Shown here piece after piece: positions 1 to 7,984 of a stretch of 64,000 bases of DNA (positions are counted from its first letter, which is position 1; each line of letters opens with the position of its first letter). Under the pieces are notes generated by a model, which was given only the letters and a program-made list of their open reading frames with translations, was not told the origin of the DNA and ran no database searches. This DNA is from Evtepia gabavorous. Lineage in GTDB: Bacteria; Bacillota; Clostridia; Oscillospirales; Oscillospiraceae. The position numbers and the translations under genes are program-made. Location: contig NZ_QQRQ01000009.1 of the NCBI RefSeq assembly GCF_003425665.1, positions 34,823-98,822 of the forward strand, written 5' to 3'.

Positions 1-381
1 ATAGTTTATGCGTCACTCAATGATTTGTATGATGTTCAAATTGAAATGATGCAGGAGAACGGAAATACACAGTGGGAGATTATTGGTTTTGAATGGTGGC
101 CTATCGAGCAAAAATTTTATGTGGAACCTATGGACGGATTTTATTGGGAGTTTCAGTACCAGGCTGGAGATACAACCTACTACTGGGGAAAGTGGTCAGT
201 CCATCCATCCTATTTCTGTGAGCCTGTGCGCTTTCTTTATGGAGAACTCATGGTTCCAATTTGCGACTTTTCCCATCCAAAGGAGGAGCCGCAGGAAGGT
301 TGGCAAGCTGCTTGGGATGCGGAAACCCAAACGCTGACTGTTCCTATGTTCTATTACAATGGATGGGGAATGATTTCGTGA
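1..381 (+). CDS. SLH-family surface protein, C-terminal part (5' end outside window)
   Basis: The frame is open from base 1 and ends at 381. The first residues (IVYASLNDLYDVQIEMM) match the C-terminal half of the two complete paralogues that follow, so this is the tail of a third tandem copy whose signal peptide and SLH repeats lie outside the window. The segment holds the conserved WWPIEQ, the aromatic YYWGKW, and a LYGELMVPICDFSH block followed by W..ETQTLTVPM. That last part resembles the repeat of copper-amine-oxidase N-terminal-like domains (VP.R.l...W....ktvt). The resemblance is inferred by eye. Function is unknown; it is probably a cell-surface protein. Confidence 0.8.
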   Translation: MVYASLNDLYDVQIEMMQENGNTQWEIIGFEWWPIEQKFYVEPMDGFYWEFQYQAGDTTYYWGKWSVHPSYFCEPVRFLYGELMVPICDFSHPKEEPQEGWQAAWDAETQTLTVPMFYYNGWGMIS

Positions 382-394
382 ATCTTTTTATATA

Positions 395-428
395 ACGGGG
401 TGGCCGTTTTGGTTGCCTCCGTTTTTTA
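395..428 (+). terminator. Probable rho-independent terminator of first SLH gene
   Basis: A G.U-rich stem (ACGGGGTGGCC pairing with GGTTGCCTCCGT, one bulge) is followed by a run of T. It is a weaker version of the cleaner terminators after the next two paralogues. Confidence 0.5.
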
Positions 429-551
429 GGAAGTGAATATAGGACAGAGCAGAGGGACATATCGGATAAAAAATTTTTGAGGAAATAGTTAAATTTTAAT
501 TAATATTATATATTAAAAAATAAAATGTATTAAGAAAGTGGCGTGACTCGA

Positions 552-1748
552 ATGAAACATTGGAAAAGAGGACTGTGCGGCCTGTTGGCTGCGGTGCTGA
601 TGGTGCCGGCTGGACTGGCGGCGCCGGTGAGCGGCGAGAAAGGCTTGTCGGATTTGGAGGGGCATTGGGCTCAGAAGGAGGTAGAAGCCGCAGTTGCATC
701 TGGATGGGTGGACGGTTACCCAGATGGGAGCTTCAAGCCGGAGAAGAGCATCACCCGTGCGGAGTTTACAAAAATGCTGCTGGACGCGATCCACTTGACG
801 CCGGACAGTGAGCTGGTGGCATGGATGAAAGTGCACGCAAAAATGGAGGATATTTGGGGAAATCCGACGGAATATACGCCGAAGCTGTACGATATGAGCG
901 GCCACTGGCTGACCAGCCAGGGGTGGCTGGACGCGGCGCTGTACTCCGGCATGGTGGTACCGGATGACTACAATGGGAAGAATTTCCGGCCAGAGAAGGC
1001 GATTGCCCGGTATGAGATCGCGCTGATGACGGACCGGGCCCTTGGCCTGGTGTACCCGGCCAGTCAGCCCGTGGAGGGGGAGCTGCCCTTTACCGACAAG
1101 GAGGAAATCCTGGACTGGATGAAGGGGTATGTGAACGAATCGGTCAAGGCCGGCGTTCTGAAGGGGTATCCCGACGGGAGCTTCCAGCCCAACAAGACCT
1201 CCACCCGTGCCGAGGCCGTGGTGATGATCCAGCGGATGCTGGAGGAGATGGAAGAGGGGCTGAACCCTGATATCACGGTTGTAGCAAGATATCAAGAGGG
1301 TTGGAAAGGGGAGAGCATTGTACAGGAAGAGGAGACCAACAAGATTCAACTGCAAATAGTTGACAACATTATTTACGCATCGGTAAAGGATCTATACGAT
1401 GTTGAAATGGAAATGATGAAAAAGGTTGGACATATCAATCCAGATAATAGAATGGGGTTCCAATGGTGGCCAGTCCAACAAGGAATTGTAGTGCTTAATG
1501 TAACTGTATATGATTATTATAACTATGGATTCCAGATGGGAAGTACTAAGTACTATTGGTTGGGATTTGATAATGAAGAAGTATATTGTGCACCTGCACG
1601 TGCCTTATACGGAGAATTAATGATTCCTGTATGCGATCTTTCGCATTATGATAGGGAGCCACAAGATGAATGGAAGGGCGGATGGGTGCCAGAAACCAAT
1701 ACCCTGACTTTATGGATGCTTTATCAGTCTCCCAGGGATTGGCCCTGA
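552..1748 (+). CDS. SLH-domain surface protein, tandem paralogue 2
   Basis: 398 residues. The signal peptide occupies about residues 1-27 (MKHWKRGLCGLLAAVLMVPAG, then LAAPVSG). Three SLH-like repeats follow at about 33-78, 110-165 and 175-228, with the motifs GHWAQKEVEAAV, GYPDGSFKPEKSITRAEF, GHWLTSQGWLDAAL and GYPDGSFQPNKTSTRAEA. These normally bind pyruvylated secondary cell-wall polymer and anchor the protein in the S-layer. The last 165 residues are a variable domain with a degenerate copper-amine-oxidase-N-like repeat (LYGELMIPVCDLSH...W). ATG at 552 was preferred to GTG at 543 because the AAGAAAGTGG ribosome site crowds the GTG. The SLH half is almost identical to the next gene at the DNA level; the C-terminal half has diverged. 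Confidence 0.85.
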   Translation: MKHWKRGLCGLLAAVLMVPAGLAAPVSGEKGLSDLEGHWAQKEVEAAVASGWVDGYPDGSFKPEKSITRAEFTKMLLDAIHLTPDSELVAWMKVHAKMEDIWGNPTEYTPKLYDMSGHWLTSQGWLDAALYSGMVVPDDYNGKNFRPEKAIARYEIALMTDRALGLVYPASQPVEGELPFTDKEEILDWMKGYVNESVKAGVLKGYPDGSFQPNKTSTRAEAVVMIQRMLEEMEEGLNPDITVVARYQEGWKGESIVQEEETNKIQLQIVDNIIYASVKDLYDVEMEMMKKVGHINPDNRMGFQWWPVQQGIVVLNVTVYDYYNYGFQMGSTKYYWLGFDNEEVYCAPARALYGELMIPVCDLSHYDREPQDEWKGGWVPETNTLTLWMLYQSPRDWP

Positions 1749-1800
1749 TTTTATTATTGCGTTTTGAGTCTCTCAGAATGGGGGAATCATGAAAATACAA

Positions 1801-1836
1801 GAATGGAGGCAGCTTTTTGCTGCCTCCATTCTTGTT
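1801..1836 (+). terminator. Rho-independent terminator
   Basis: Perfect 13-bp stem (GAATGGAGGCAGC / GCTGCCTCCATTC) with a TTTTT loop and a short T-rich tail, after the second SLH paralogue. Confidence 0.85.
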
Positions 1837-2011
1837 AAGAGAGAGGTTCAGTGCTGAGGATAATGGAGGAGCGGGCGCTTTGGCGATTGGATAGAGGAAG
1901 TACAGAGAATCAGGAATACATTGGGCAAAAAAATTTTTGAGAAAATAGTTGCATTTTGAGAGATATTACGTCTTAATAAACAAAGGGTAATAAGAAAGGA
2001 GTGTGACCCTG

Positions 2012-3220
2012 ATGAAACATTGGAAAAAAGGACTGTGCGGCCTGCTGGCTGCGGTGCTGATGGTGCCGGCCGGGCTGGCGGCGCCGGTAAGCGGCGGGAA
2101 AAATCTCTCGGATCTGGAGGGGCATTGGGCCCAGAAGGAGGTAGAAGCCGCAGTTGCATCTGGATGGGTGGACGGTTACCCAGATGGGAGTTTTAAGCCG
2201 GAGAAGAGCATCACCCGTGCGGAGTTTACAAAAATGCTGCTGGACGCGATCCACTTGACGCCGGACAGTGAGACAGTGGCGTGGATGAAGGAGAATGCAC
2301 TGACAGATGATATTTGGGGAAATCCGACGGAATATACGCCGAAGCTGTACGATATGAGCGGCCACTGGCTGACCAGCCAGGGGTGGCTGGACGCGGCGCT
2401 GTACTCCGGCATGGTGGTGCCGGATGACTACAATGGGAAGAATTTCCGGCCAGAGAAGGCGATTGCCCGGTATGAGATCGCGCTGATGACGGACCGGGCC
2501 CTCGGCCTGGTGTACCCGGCCAGCCAACCGGTGGAGGGGGAGCTGCCCTTTACCGACAAGGAGGAAATCCTGGACTGGATGAAGGGATATGTGAACGAAT
2601 CGGTTAAGGCTGGCGTTCTGAAGGGGTATCCCGACGGGAGCTTCCAGCCCAACAAGACCTCCACGCGTGCCGAGGCCGTGGTGATGATTCAGCGGATGCT
2701 GGAGGAGATGGAAGAGGGGTTAAACCATGACATCACGGTTGTGGCAAGATATAAAGAGAACTATAAAGAGCATGGAGAAGAAGGGACGATTCTACAGGAA
2801 GAGGAAACAGACCAAATTCAGCTGCAAGTGATAGACAACATAATTTATGCGTCGCTTAATGATATGTATGATGTTGAAATAGATTTGATAAAAAAATATG
2901 GAAAGGAGAGTGCGGATAAACTTGGAGTTGCTTGGTGGCCGATTCAGCAGGAGATGATAGCGGGCATTACGAATGTAAGTTCTGGTAGTCTATATTACTA
3001 TCAAATGGGAAATGAAATATACTATTGGGAAAGCAATGGAAGTGAAAAAATGTTTTGTGCACCAACGCGTGCGTTGTATGGAGAGTTGATGGTTCCAGTG
3101 TGTGATCTTTCACATTACAGTAGAGAAGCACAAGATGAATGGAAGGGAGGATGGGATCCTGAAACCAATACGCTTACTCTGTTAATGTATTACAGGGTTC
3201 CCCCGGAACGGTATAGCTGA
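2012..3220 (+). CDS. SLH-domain surface protein, tandem paralogue 3
   Basis: 402 residues with the same plan as its upstream neighbour: signal peptide (residues 1-27), three SLH repeats, then a variable C-terminal domain. ATG at 2012 sits about 10 bases after AGAAAGGAG; the in-frame GTG at 2003 is too close to that site. About 700 bases of signal peptide and SLH region are near-identical to the preceding gene, with mostly single-base changes. The C-terminal half keeps a framework (DNIIYASLNDMYDVEID, AWWPIQQ, APTRALYGELMVPVCDLSH, W.PETNTLTL) but differs at many positions between. Likely an S-layer-anchored protein of unknown ligand. The upstream flank also resembles that of the previous copy, so the promoter was probably duplicated too. 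Confidence 0.85.
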   Translation: MKHWKKGLCGLLAAVLMVPAGLAAPVSGGKNLSDLEGHWAQKEVEAAVASGWVDGYPDGSFKPEKSITRAEFTKMLLDAIHLTPDSETVAWMKENALTDDIWGNPTEYTPKLYDMSGHWLTSQGWLDAALYSGMVVPDDYNGKNFRPEKAIARYEIALMTDRALGLVYPASQPVEGELPFTDKEEILDWMKGYVNESVKAGVLKGYPDGSFQPNKTSTRAEAVVMIQRMLEEMEEGLNHDITVVARYKENYKEHGEEGTILQEEETDQIQLQVIDNIIYASLNDMYDVEIDLIKKYGKESADKLGVAWWPIQQEMIAGITNVSSGSLYYYQMGNEIYYWESNGSEKMFCAPTRALYGELMVPVCDLSHYSREAQDEWKGGWDPETNTLTLLMYYRVPPERYS

Positions 3221-3230
3221 GAATAGAGAT

Positions 3231-3260
3231 GGAGGCAGCCGGAAGGCTGCCTCCGTTTTT
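3231..3260 (+). terminator. Rho-independent terminator
   Basis: 10-bp stem GGAGGCAGCC / GGCTGCCTCC, loop GGAA, tail GTTTTT, directly after the third SLH paralogue. The stem sequence is shared with the terminator at 1801-1836. Confidence 0.85.
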
Positions 3261-3280
3261 AAGGGGAAGAAGAAAATAAA

Positions 3281-4909
3281 TTACTTTTCCAAAAGAGCGC
3301 CACTATTTTTCAGAATATTCTGGACTGCTGTGATATCGGCAGAACCGAAGTTCAAAGGATCGATGTTGTTGTTCACAGCGTAGGCGGCGGCAACCCCTGC
3401 GGCGTCTCCCAGAACGCACTGGTTGGGGATGGTCCGGGCCTCTGCCCAGCCAAGGGAAGCGATACCGGCAGCATACCCTGGGATCAGCAGGTTGTATACG
3501 AAGTTGGTGGCAATGGCGCTGTAGGTGATGTAGGTGGGGCTCACGTGTTCAGGGAACTTGATGTCGGAACGAGCTGCTTCGGTAACTTCGTGTCCCCAGA
3601 TATATTGGCCATTCTGTTTCAAATCTTCGAATTTATAGGCGTTGATGTCAAGACCATAGTAGTTCAGCCCCATACGTTTGGCATAATGGCGGCTGTCGTT
3701 GCCGGTGTTTTTGGTAGCGCCGGGATTCCAGAAATCCTTTGCGCTGAGTGCATAGTTGGTGTCTTCGGTGCCGTTGGCCCGGTCACTGGAAGAAAAAGCG
3801 GAGTGGATGGTCTCCCGAAGGTACAGGGAGTTGCCAACAACGGGATCACCGTTTTTGTCTCGGACGAGATCGGCACCCTCAAAACCAAGGAAAGAACGCA
3901 AGGCAGGGAGGAAATCGGGATAGTCTAATACTTTTCTGGCGGCGACCCAGGCATCATCCACAGTCTTGTAGTCGGAGCGCATGTCGGAAGGGAAGAGATA
4001 ACTGGTGTCACCTGTGAGGTCTCGGTTGTAAGCCCGACCGTCTACGTTAAATACCAGGAGCATATTTACCCACCATTCGTCAGAACCAGGGCCATCTTGT
4101 GCCATATTGAAGGGCTTCAGAGCAAAGCCTTCTGGACCATGCGTATTATTAAAATTTAAAATTTTGGTATTGGTTTTATAAGCACGCGTACCGCCTGTTG
4201 CGCTATAGACACCGTTGTTATCTTTATCTCCAGCAGTCAGTTCATCGTCATCTGCTTTAAAGCGATCGAAATTTTTCACTTTAAACATCAACGTTGCTAC
4301 CTGCTGACGGGCTTTACCATTACTTCCACGCTCGTCGCTGTCTAACAGGCTGGCGGGCCAGTCATATCGTCCGACGGTACCGCCAAAGTTAGACATGCGG
4401 GTCAAACGGCCAGATTCCGAGGCGTCAATAAATACATCGCCAGCGATGGTGAGGGTGTCCGCTTTTTCGTCCCATTTAACGGTGCCATCGGTATCTCGGA
4501 AGATGCGTTTCAGGCGAACTTCAGTGATGTGGGACGATTCCCAGCCGATACCGGTGATGTCGTAGGCGTAATGAATCTTGATTCTGCCGCCGTATTCGGC
4601 CTTTGTCAGATCGCGCTTCAGAAGGTCGGACATGGCATCCACATTGTAATGCTGCCCCATTTGGCCGCACCACCATTTGAAAGAACCGTTTGTATAGTAG
4701 GTTCGGGCTAGGACATCTTTCCAACCAATATCAAAAAAGTTCTGTCCACCCACCGTGCCAATGGCGCCGAGGCAGCAGCCGTTGCCGTTGTAGTCCACAG
4801 GATCGGGCACAATGAGGTGAATGGTTGCGCTGGGGGCGTTTTTTGCCGCCTTTGCGGCCGCGGCCACACCGGCCATGGTGGCGCCGTATACTACGATTGT
4901 TTTTGCCAT
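3281..4909 (-). CDS. FAD-dependent oxidoreductase (FAD_oxidored family)
   Basis: 542 residues. The N-terminus (IVVYGATMAGVAAAAKAA) is a Rossmann beta-alpha-beta unit whose glycine motif is altered from GxGxxG to GATMAG, as is common in this family. FAD-binding features further on are DASESGRLTRMSNFGG near residue 162 and a C-terminal GDAAGVAAAYAV typical of FAD_oxidored proteins. No signal peptide or membrane segment is visible, so it should be cytoplasmic. Start ATG at 4909 follows AAGGAGA. It lies 188 bp downstream of the amidase gene on the same strand, so co-transcription with the holin/amidase pair is possible but unproven. The substrate cannot be inferred; the family includes thiazole-biosynthesis-like and fumarate-reductase-like members. 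Confidence 0.8.
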   Translation of the reverse strand: MAKTIVVYGATMAGVAAAAKAAKNAPSATIHLIVPDPVDYNGNGCCLGAIGTVGGQNFFDIGWKDVLARTYYTNGSFKWWCGQMGQHYNVDAMSDLLKRDLTKAEYGGRIKIHYAYDITGIGWESSHITEVRLKRIFRDTDGTVKWDEKADTLTIAGDVFIDASESGRLTRMSNFGGTVGRYDWPASLLDSDERGSNGKARQQVATLMFKVKNFDRFKADDDELTAGDKDNNGVYSATGGTRAYKTNTKILNFNNTHGPEGFALKPFNMAQDGPGSDEWWVNMLLVFNVDGRAYNRDLTGDTSYLFPSDMRSDYKTVDDAWVAARKVLDYPDFLPALRSFLGFEGADLVRDKNGDPVVGNSLYLRETIHSAFSSSDRANGTEDTNYALSAKDFWNPGATKNTGNDSRHYAKRMGLNYYGLDINAYKFEDLKQNGQYIWGHEVTEAARSDIKFPEHVSPTYITYSAIATNFVYNLLIPGYAAGIASLGWAEARTIPNQCVLGDAAGVAAAYAVNNNIDPLNFGSADITAVQNILKNSGALLEK

Positions 4910-5097
4910 ACTTAAAATCTCCTTTTATTTTTTTGAATTCCAGTCCCCGCCGGCTGTTGCCCGGCAAATGAATTCCCAACCGGTTTGTACTGGTTTCACC
5001 AGAAAAGGAGGCAAACGGGGCAGAGAAGTAAACCGGACGGGGCAAAAAGTTGGGAAAAAGTTTGGGCGGAAAGAGGGCTGGCGCTCTGCCCGGGGGG

Positions 5098-5889
5098 TTA
5101 TTGGGGGGTGACATAGTCCAAGGCAATCCACCCCGCGCCGCTTTTCAGCTTTCCCCACTGGCTGTCACCTTGGCCGTCGGCGGTTTCCACGATGGTGTAG
5201 ACACCCTGGTCCCGGATGGTTCCCACAATGGGGCAGTTGGTTCCCGGACCGGAGCGAATGTGGAGCGCGTCGGCGGTAACCCGGCCCAGAAAGGGAACCG
5301 CAGGGGAAGCAGGGGCGGCTGCCTGGCCCGTTAGGGCGGCAGAGACCGCCTGCCGGAAAATATCCATGGTGAGGCCGAAGGGGGACCAAAGGTGCTCAGG
5401 GTCCCCGTGGTTGGTGGCGATGCCCCGCTGGTGGCCCTCTCGGTGGGAGAGAATGACGCCATCGCCCAGAGGGTCCAGGGAAAAGGTCCGGCACAGCTGG
5501 GCAAAGAGGTCCACGGCGGTGCCATAGGTCCGCAGGACCGCCGCCTCGGTGGCCGCGGGGTCTTGGTCTAAGAAGTTTGCCCCGCTGGTATAGCGAATGG
5601 AGGCGGGTTCACACATTTCCACGCCGATGTGGGTGTTGTTGGAGGACCCGCCGCCGTGCCAGCCGCGGCAGGTCCAGGGGAGGGTCTGGTAAACTGCCCC
5701 GGTGTTGGCGTCGATGAAGCCGTGGACACAGGCTTTCACCCCGGGCTGGTTCCAACTTTGGACAAAGGCCATGGCATCGGGCTGGGCGCAGCCCACGGAG
5801 TGGAGCATCAGCCCCTGAGGCGTGAGGGCACCGCCGGAACGGTAGCAGTCGTTTTGGGTGAGATAGGTTTGGTGTACTGTGAGCGCCAT
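5098..5889 (-). CDS. N-acetylmuramoyl-L-alanine amidase with SH3 domain (endolysin-like)
   Basis: 263 residues. Residues 1 to about 165 are an Amidase_2/PGRP-type zinc amidase: likely ligand H30 in LMLHSVG, VHGFIDANTGAVYQTLPW, NNTHIGVEMCEP, ILSHREGHQRG and NHGDPEHLW. Residues about 203-263 are a bacterial SH3 domain (ALHIRSGPGTNCPIVG...WIALDYV) that should bind the cell wall. It would cut the bond between MurNAc and the stem peptide. There is no signal peptide, as expected of an endolysin that crosses the membrane through a holin. The start follows GAGGAGG. Its gene begins 16 bp after the holin gene, the usual phage lysis order. No other phage genes are seen nearby. Confidence 0.9.
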   Translation of the reverse strand: MALTVHQTYLTQNDCYRSGGALTPQGLMLHSVGCAQPDAMAFVQSWNQPGVKACVHGFIDANTGAVYQTLPWTCRGWHGGGSSNNTHIGVEMCEPASIRYTSGANFLDQDPAATEAAVLRTYGTAVDLFAQLCRTFSLDPLGDGVILSHREGHQRGIATNHGDPEHLWSPFGLTMDIFRQAVSAALTGQAAAPASPAVPFLGRVTADALHIRSGPGTNCPIVGTIRDQGVYTIVETADGQGDSQWGKLKSGAGWIALDYVTPQ

Positions 5890-5905
5890 GTCTGCGCCTC
5901 CTCTC

Positions 5906-6298
5906 TTAGGATGGGGGATCGTTGTCCCCTGATTTTTTCAGATAGCTGAGCAGGGTTTGGACTTTTTGGGGTAAGGGAACCCCGAGTTTTCCCACATTTT
6001 CCAGGATGCTGATGCCTTCGTTGGACAGATAAAAGATGGTAGACACCGTCTCCAGGGCGGCCTCTGCGTGAAGCAGATAGGCGTCCAACACGTGACAAAA
6101 CGCGATTACCACAAACATCGCAACCTTTTTGGTGATCCCCTTGGCGCCGATCTGACTGGAGAGCTGCTTGGTCTGAATGGCGACGCAGATTCCTGTGATA
6201 TAATCCAGCAGAACCAACAGCAGCAGCGCCAAAAGCAGGCCGGAACTGTTCCCACAGAAGGAGCGGAGCCAAGAATCAATCCATTCGGTGGATTCCAT
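5906..6298 (-). CDS. Phage-type holin (holin_4 / toxin-secretion holin family)
   Basis: 130 residues. Hydrophobic segments lie at about 19-40 (LLLALLLLVLLDYITGI), 56-72 (VAMFVVIAFCHVLDAYLL) and 80-95, with the family motif LLDYITGICVAIQ and the later STIFYLSNEGISILEN. A charged tail follows. This is the family that includes TcdE of Clostridioides difficile and many phage holins; it forms membrane pores that release endolysin or other proteins. Start ATG at 6298 follows GAGGAGGTGA. It is directly upstream of the amidase and divergent from two sigma-factor genes, an arrangement also seen in clostridial toxin and bacteriocin release modules. Confidence 0.9.
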   Translation of the reverse strand: MESTEWIDSWLRSFCGNSSGLLLALLLLVLLDYITGICVAIQTKQLSSQIGAKGITKKVAMFVVIAFCHVLDAYLLHAEAALETVSTIFYLSNEGISILENVGKLGVPLPQKVQTLLSYLKKSGDNDPPS

Positions 6299-6545
6299 TT
6301 TGATTCACCTCCTCTCTCAGAAGAAAAGAGGGGGGAGAGGGTGGGAAAGTAAACCATCTGGCGGGAGTGTGAGGGCGGGAAGATGTCTCGCTTGATATCT
6401 CATATACTTTGATTACATGTATTTGATTAGATTCAAATTATAAAACAATAATATGTTGTATTGAAATGTGATCTGAGTGCGAGTAAAATAATTTCGTGGG
6501 GAAACAAGGCGTTTTTTCGGGAAAATTGGTTTCTCCCAGGAAGGA

Positions 6546-7166
6546 ATGGACTGCTGCTGGACTGTGAAGAAGAAAGAATCAGAAAAGATGGATGTGCCTC
6601 CGACCACGTTGACAGAAAAGGACGATATGGATGACCAAGAATTTATGGTGTGGCTGTACAATCACTATGAGGAGCGGATGCTCCGTACAGCAAAGAAATA
6701 CTGTCGGGATGCGTTTCTCTGGGAAGAGATCCTGCAGGAGAGCTTTCTTCGGCTGCTTTCAAGGATTCCGAAGCTGCGAGCCCTGAAGGAAGGGGAGCGG
6801 GTTGGCTATCTTACTGTTACCGTACGCAATACGGCCTTCACCCTGCTCAGAAAGCAGGCCAAGGAACGGGGATGGTGCGTTTCCCTGGAGACGGGTGCTC
6901 TGCCTGTGGAGGGATGCCTGCCGGAGGAATGGGTCATTCAAAGAGAACGGTGGAATACGTTGGCCGCTGTCTGGCCTCAGCTTGCCCCCACAGAGCGTTT
7001 TTTGCTGGAGGGACGGTATTTCCAGCAGAGAAGTGACAGGGAACTGTCAGATGATCTGGGATGCGGGGCAAACAGCATACGAATGATGATGACCAGGGCC
7101 CGCCGTCACGTGCAGCGTCTGATGAGACGGGAAGGAGAAGATCAGGCAGCAGAGCAGCAAAAATAA
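6546..7166 (+). CDS. Sigma-70-family (ECF-like) RNA polymerase sigma factor
   Basis: 206 residues from the first ATG. A region-2-like segment is present (EEILQESFLRLLSRIP) and a C-terminal region-4 helix-turn-helix (ERFLLEGRYF...SDRELSDDLGCGANSIRMMMTRARRHVQRL). The linker is short and no region 3 is seen, so it is ECF-like. The start is uncertain: ATG at 6546 almost touches AGGAAGG, ATG at 6588 has little upstream, and ATG at 6627 (MDDQEFMVWLYNHYEERM) has AAAAGGA five bases away and may be the true start. It is divergent from the holin gene and followed by a terminator and a second sigma factor. No anti-sigma gene is adjacent. Confidence 0.8.
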   Translation: MDCCWTVKKKESEKMDVPPTTLTEKDDMDDQEFMVWLYNHYEERMLRTAKKYCRDAFLWEEILQESFLRLLSRIPKLRALKEGERVGYLTVTVRNTAFTLLRKQAKERGWCVSLETGALPVEGCLPEEWVIQRERWNTLAAVWPQLAPTERFLLEGRYFQQRSDRELSDDLGCGANSIRMMMTRARRHVQRLMRREGEDQAAEQQK

Positions 7167-7197
7167 AATATGGCGTCAGGCCAGGATGAGACAGAAA

Positions 7198-7238
7198 ATG
7201 CCGAAAAATACAAAACTGTATTTTTCGGCATTTTTGTT
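7198..7238 (+). terminator. Rho-independent terminator between the two sigma genes
   Basis: Perfect 14-bp stem ATGCCGAAAAATAC / GTATTTTTCGGCAT with a six-base loop and TTTTGTT tail. Confidence 0.85.
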
Positions 7239-7390
7239 GCATTTTTTGGAAATCTGCGTTTCATGTGTTGGAATATTCTCTCATACTCCACAGAAAAGCA
7301 GAAAAAGACAGAAAATAAAAATGGAACGTTTCCTTTTGGTCCCGGATTCTCTCTTTTACTTCCATCTCCTTGAGAATGGAAGGATGAAGA

Positions 7391-7936
7391 ATGCTGATGG
7401 ACCAAATTATACAGGCGAAACAGGGGAGCCAGGCGGACATGCTGTCGCTGCTCCAGCAGTTCCAGCCGATCCTGAAAAAGTATGGACGAAAGTTGTGGGG
7501 AGAAGATGGATTGGAGGATATGACCGCGGCGTTTTTACAGGTGATTCACGACATGAAGCCGGAACAGATTCGGTGCCGTGCGGAGGGGGCCGTGGTCCAG
7601 TATTTGGTGCAGTCTGTGCGCCATGCCTATGAGCGGCTGCAACGGGAGCGGATGCGCCAGCCTGCCATTGCCTTTTCTCTGAATGAAATGGAGGAGCAGG
7701 ACAGCCTGCCGGCGCTGGCCAAGGAGGATTCTGCTGAGAAGCAGCGGTTTTCAGACCTGGTAAAAGGCTGCCCGAGGCTGACGGAAAAAGAAACCTATGT
7801 TTTGGAACAGGTCTATTACTGGGGATACACTGTGGCGGAGCTGGCCCCCGGGATGGGGACCAGCAAGCAAAACGTCAATCAGATCAAGCTGCGGGCCCTG
7901 GGAAAACTCCGGCGGCAGTGGGAAACAGAGAAATAA
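7391..7936 (+). CDS. Sigma factor of the UviA/TcdR type
   Basis: 181 residues. The N-terminal part (MDQIIQAKQGSQADMLSLLQQF, PILKKYGRKLWGEDGLEDM, AAFLQVIHDM) has the spacing and character of the region-2 part of clostridial TcdR/BotR/UviA sigma factors. The C-terminal region 4 is LTEKETYVLEQVYYWGYTVAEL...TSKQNVNQIKLRALGKLRR. Known members drive toxin or bacteriocin genes together with a holin. The start ATG at 7391 follows GAAGGA by about six bases. Its own terminator separates it from the convergent dehydrogenase gene. The assignment to the TcdR/UviA group is inferred from sequence character only. Confidence 0.75.
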   Translation: MLMDQIIQAKQGSQADMLSLLQQFQPILKKYGRKLWGEDGLEDMTAAFLQVIHDMKPEQIRCRAEGAVVQYLVQSVRHAYERLQRERMRQPAIAFSLNEMEEQDSLPALAKEDSAEKQRFSDLVKGCPRLTEKETYVLEQVYYWGYTVAELAPGMGTSKQNVNQIKLRALGKLRRQWETEK

Positions 7937-7971
7937 ACAAGCAGCCTCTCCCCGGAGAGGCTGCTTGTTTT
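7935..7971 (+). terminator. Rho-independent terminator
   Basis: Stem AACAAGCAGCCTCTC / GAGAGGCTGCTTGTT with a short loop and TTTT tail. It separates the second sigma gene from the convergent dehydrogenase and may act on both strands. Confidence 0.85.
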
Positions 7972-7984
7972 CCCATGGAATCCG

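Noticed and set aside
5098..6298. Prophage remnant
   Set aside because: Not excluded, but no integrase, portal, capsid or tail gene is found on either side, so a standalone release cassette is the better description here.
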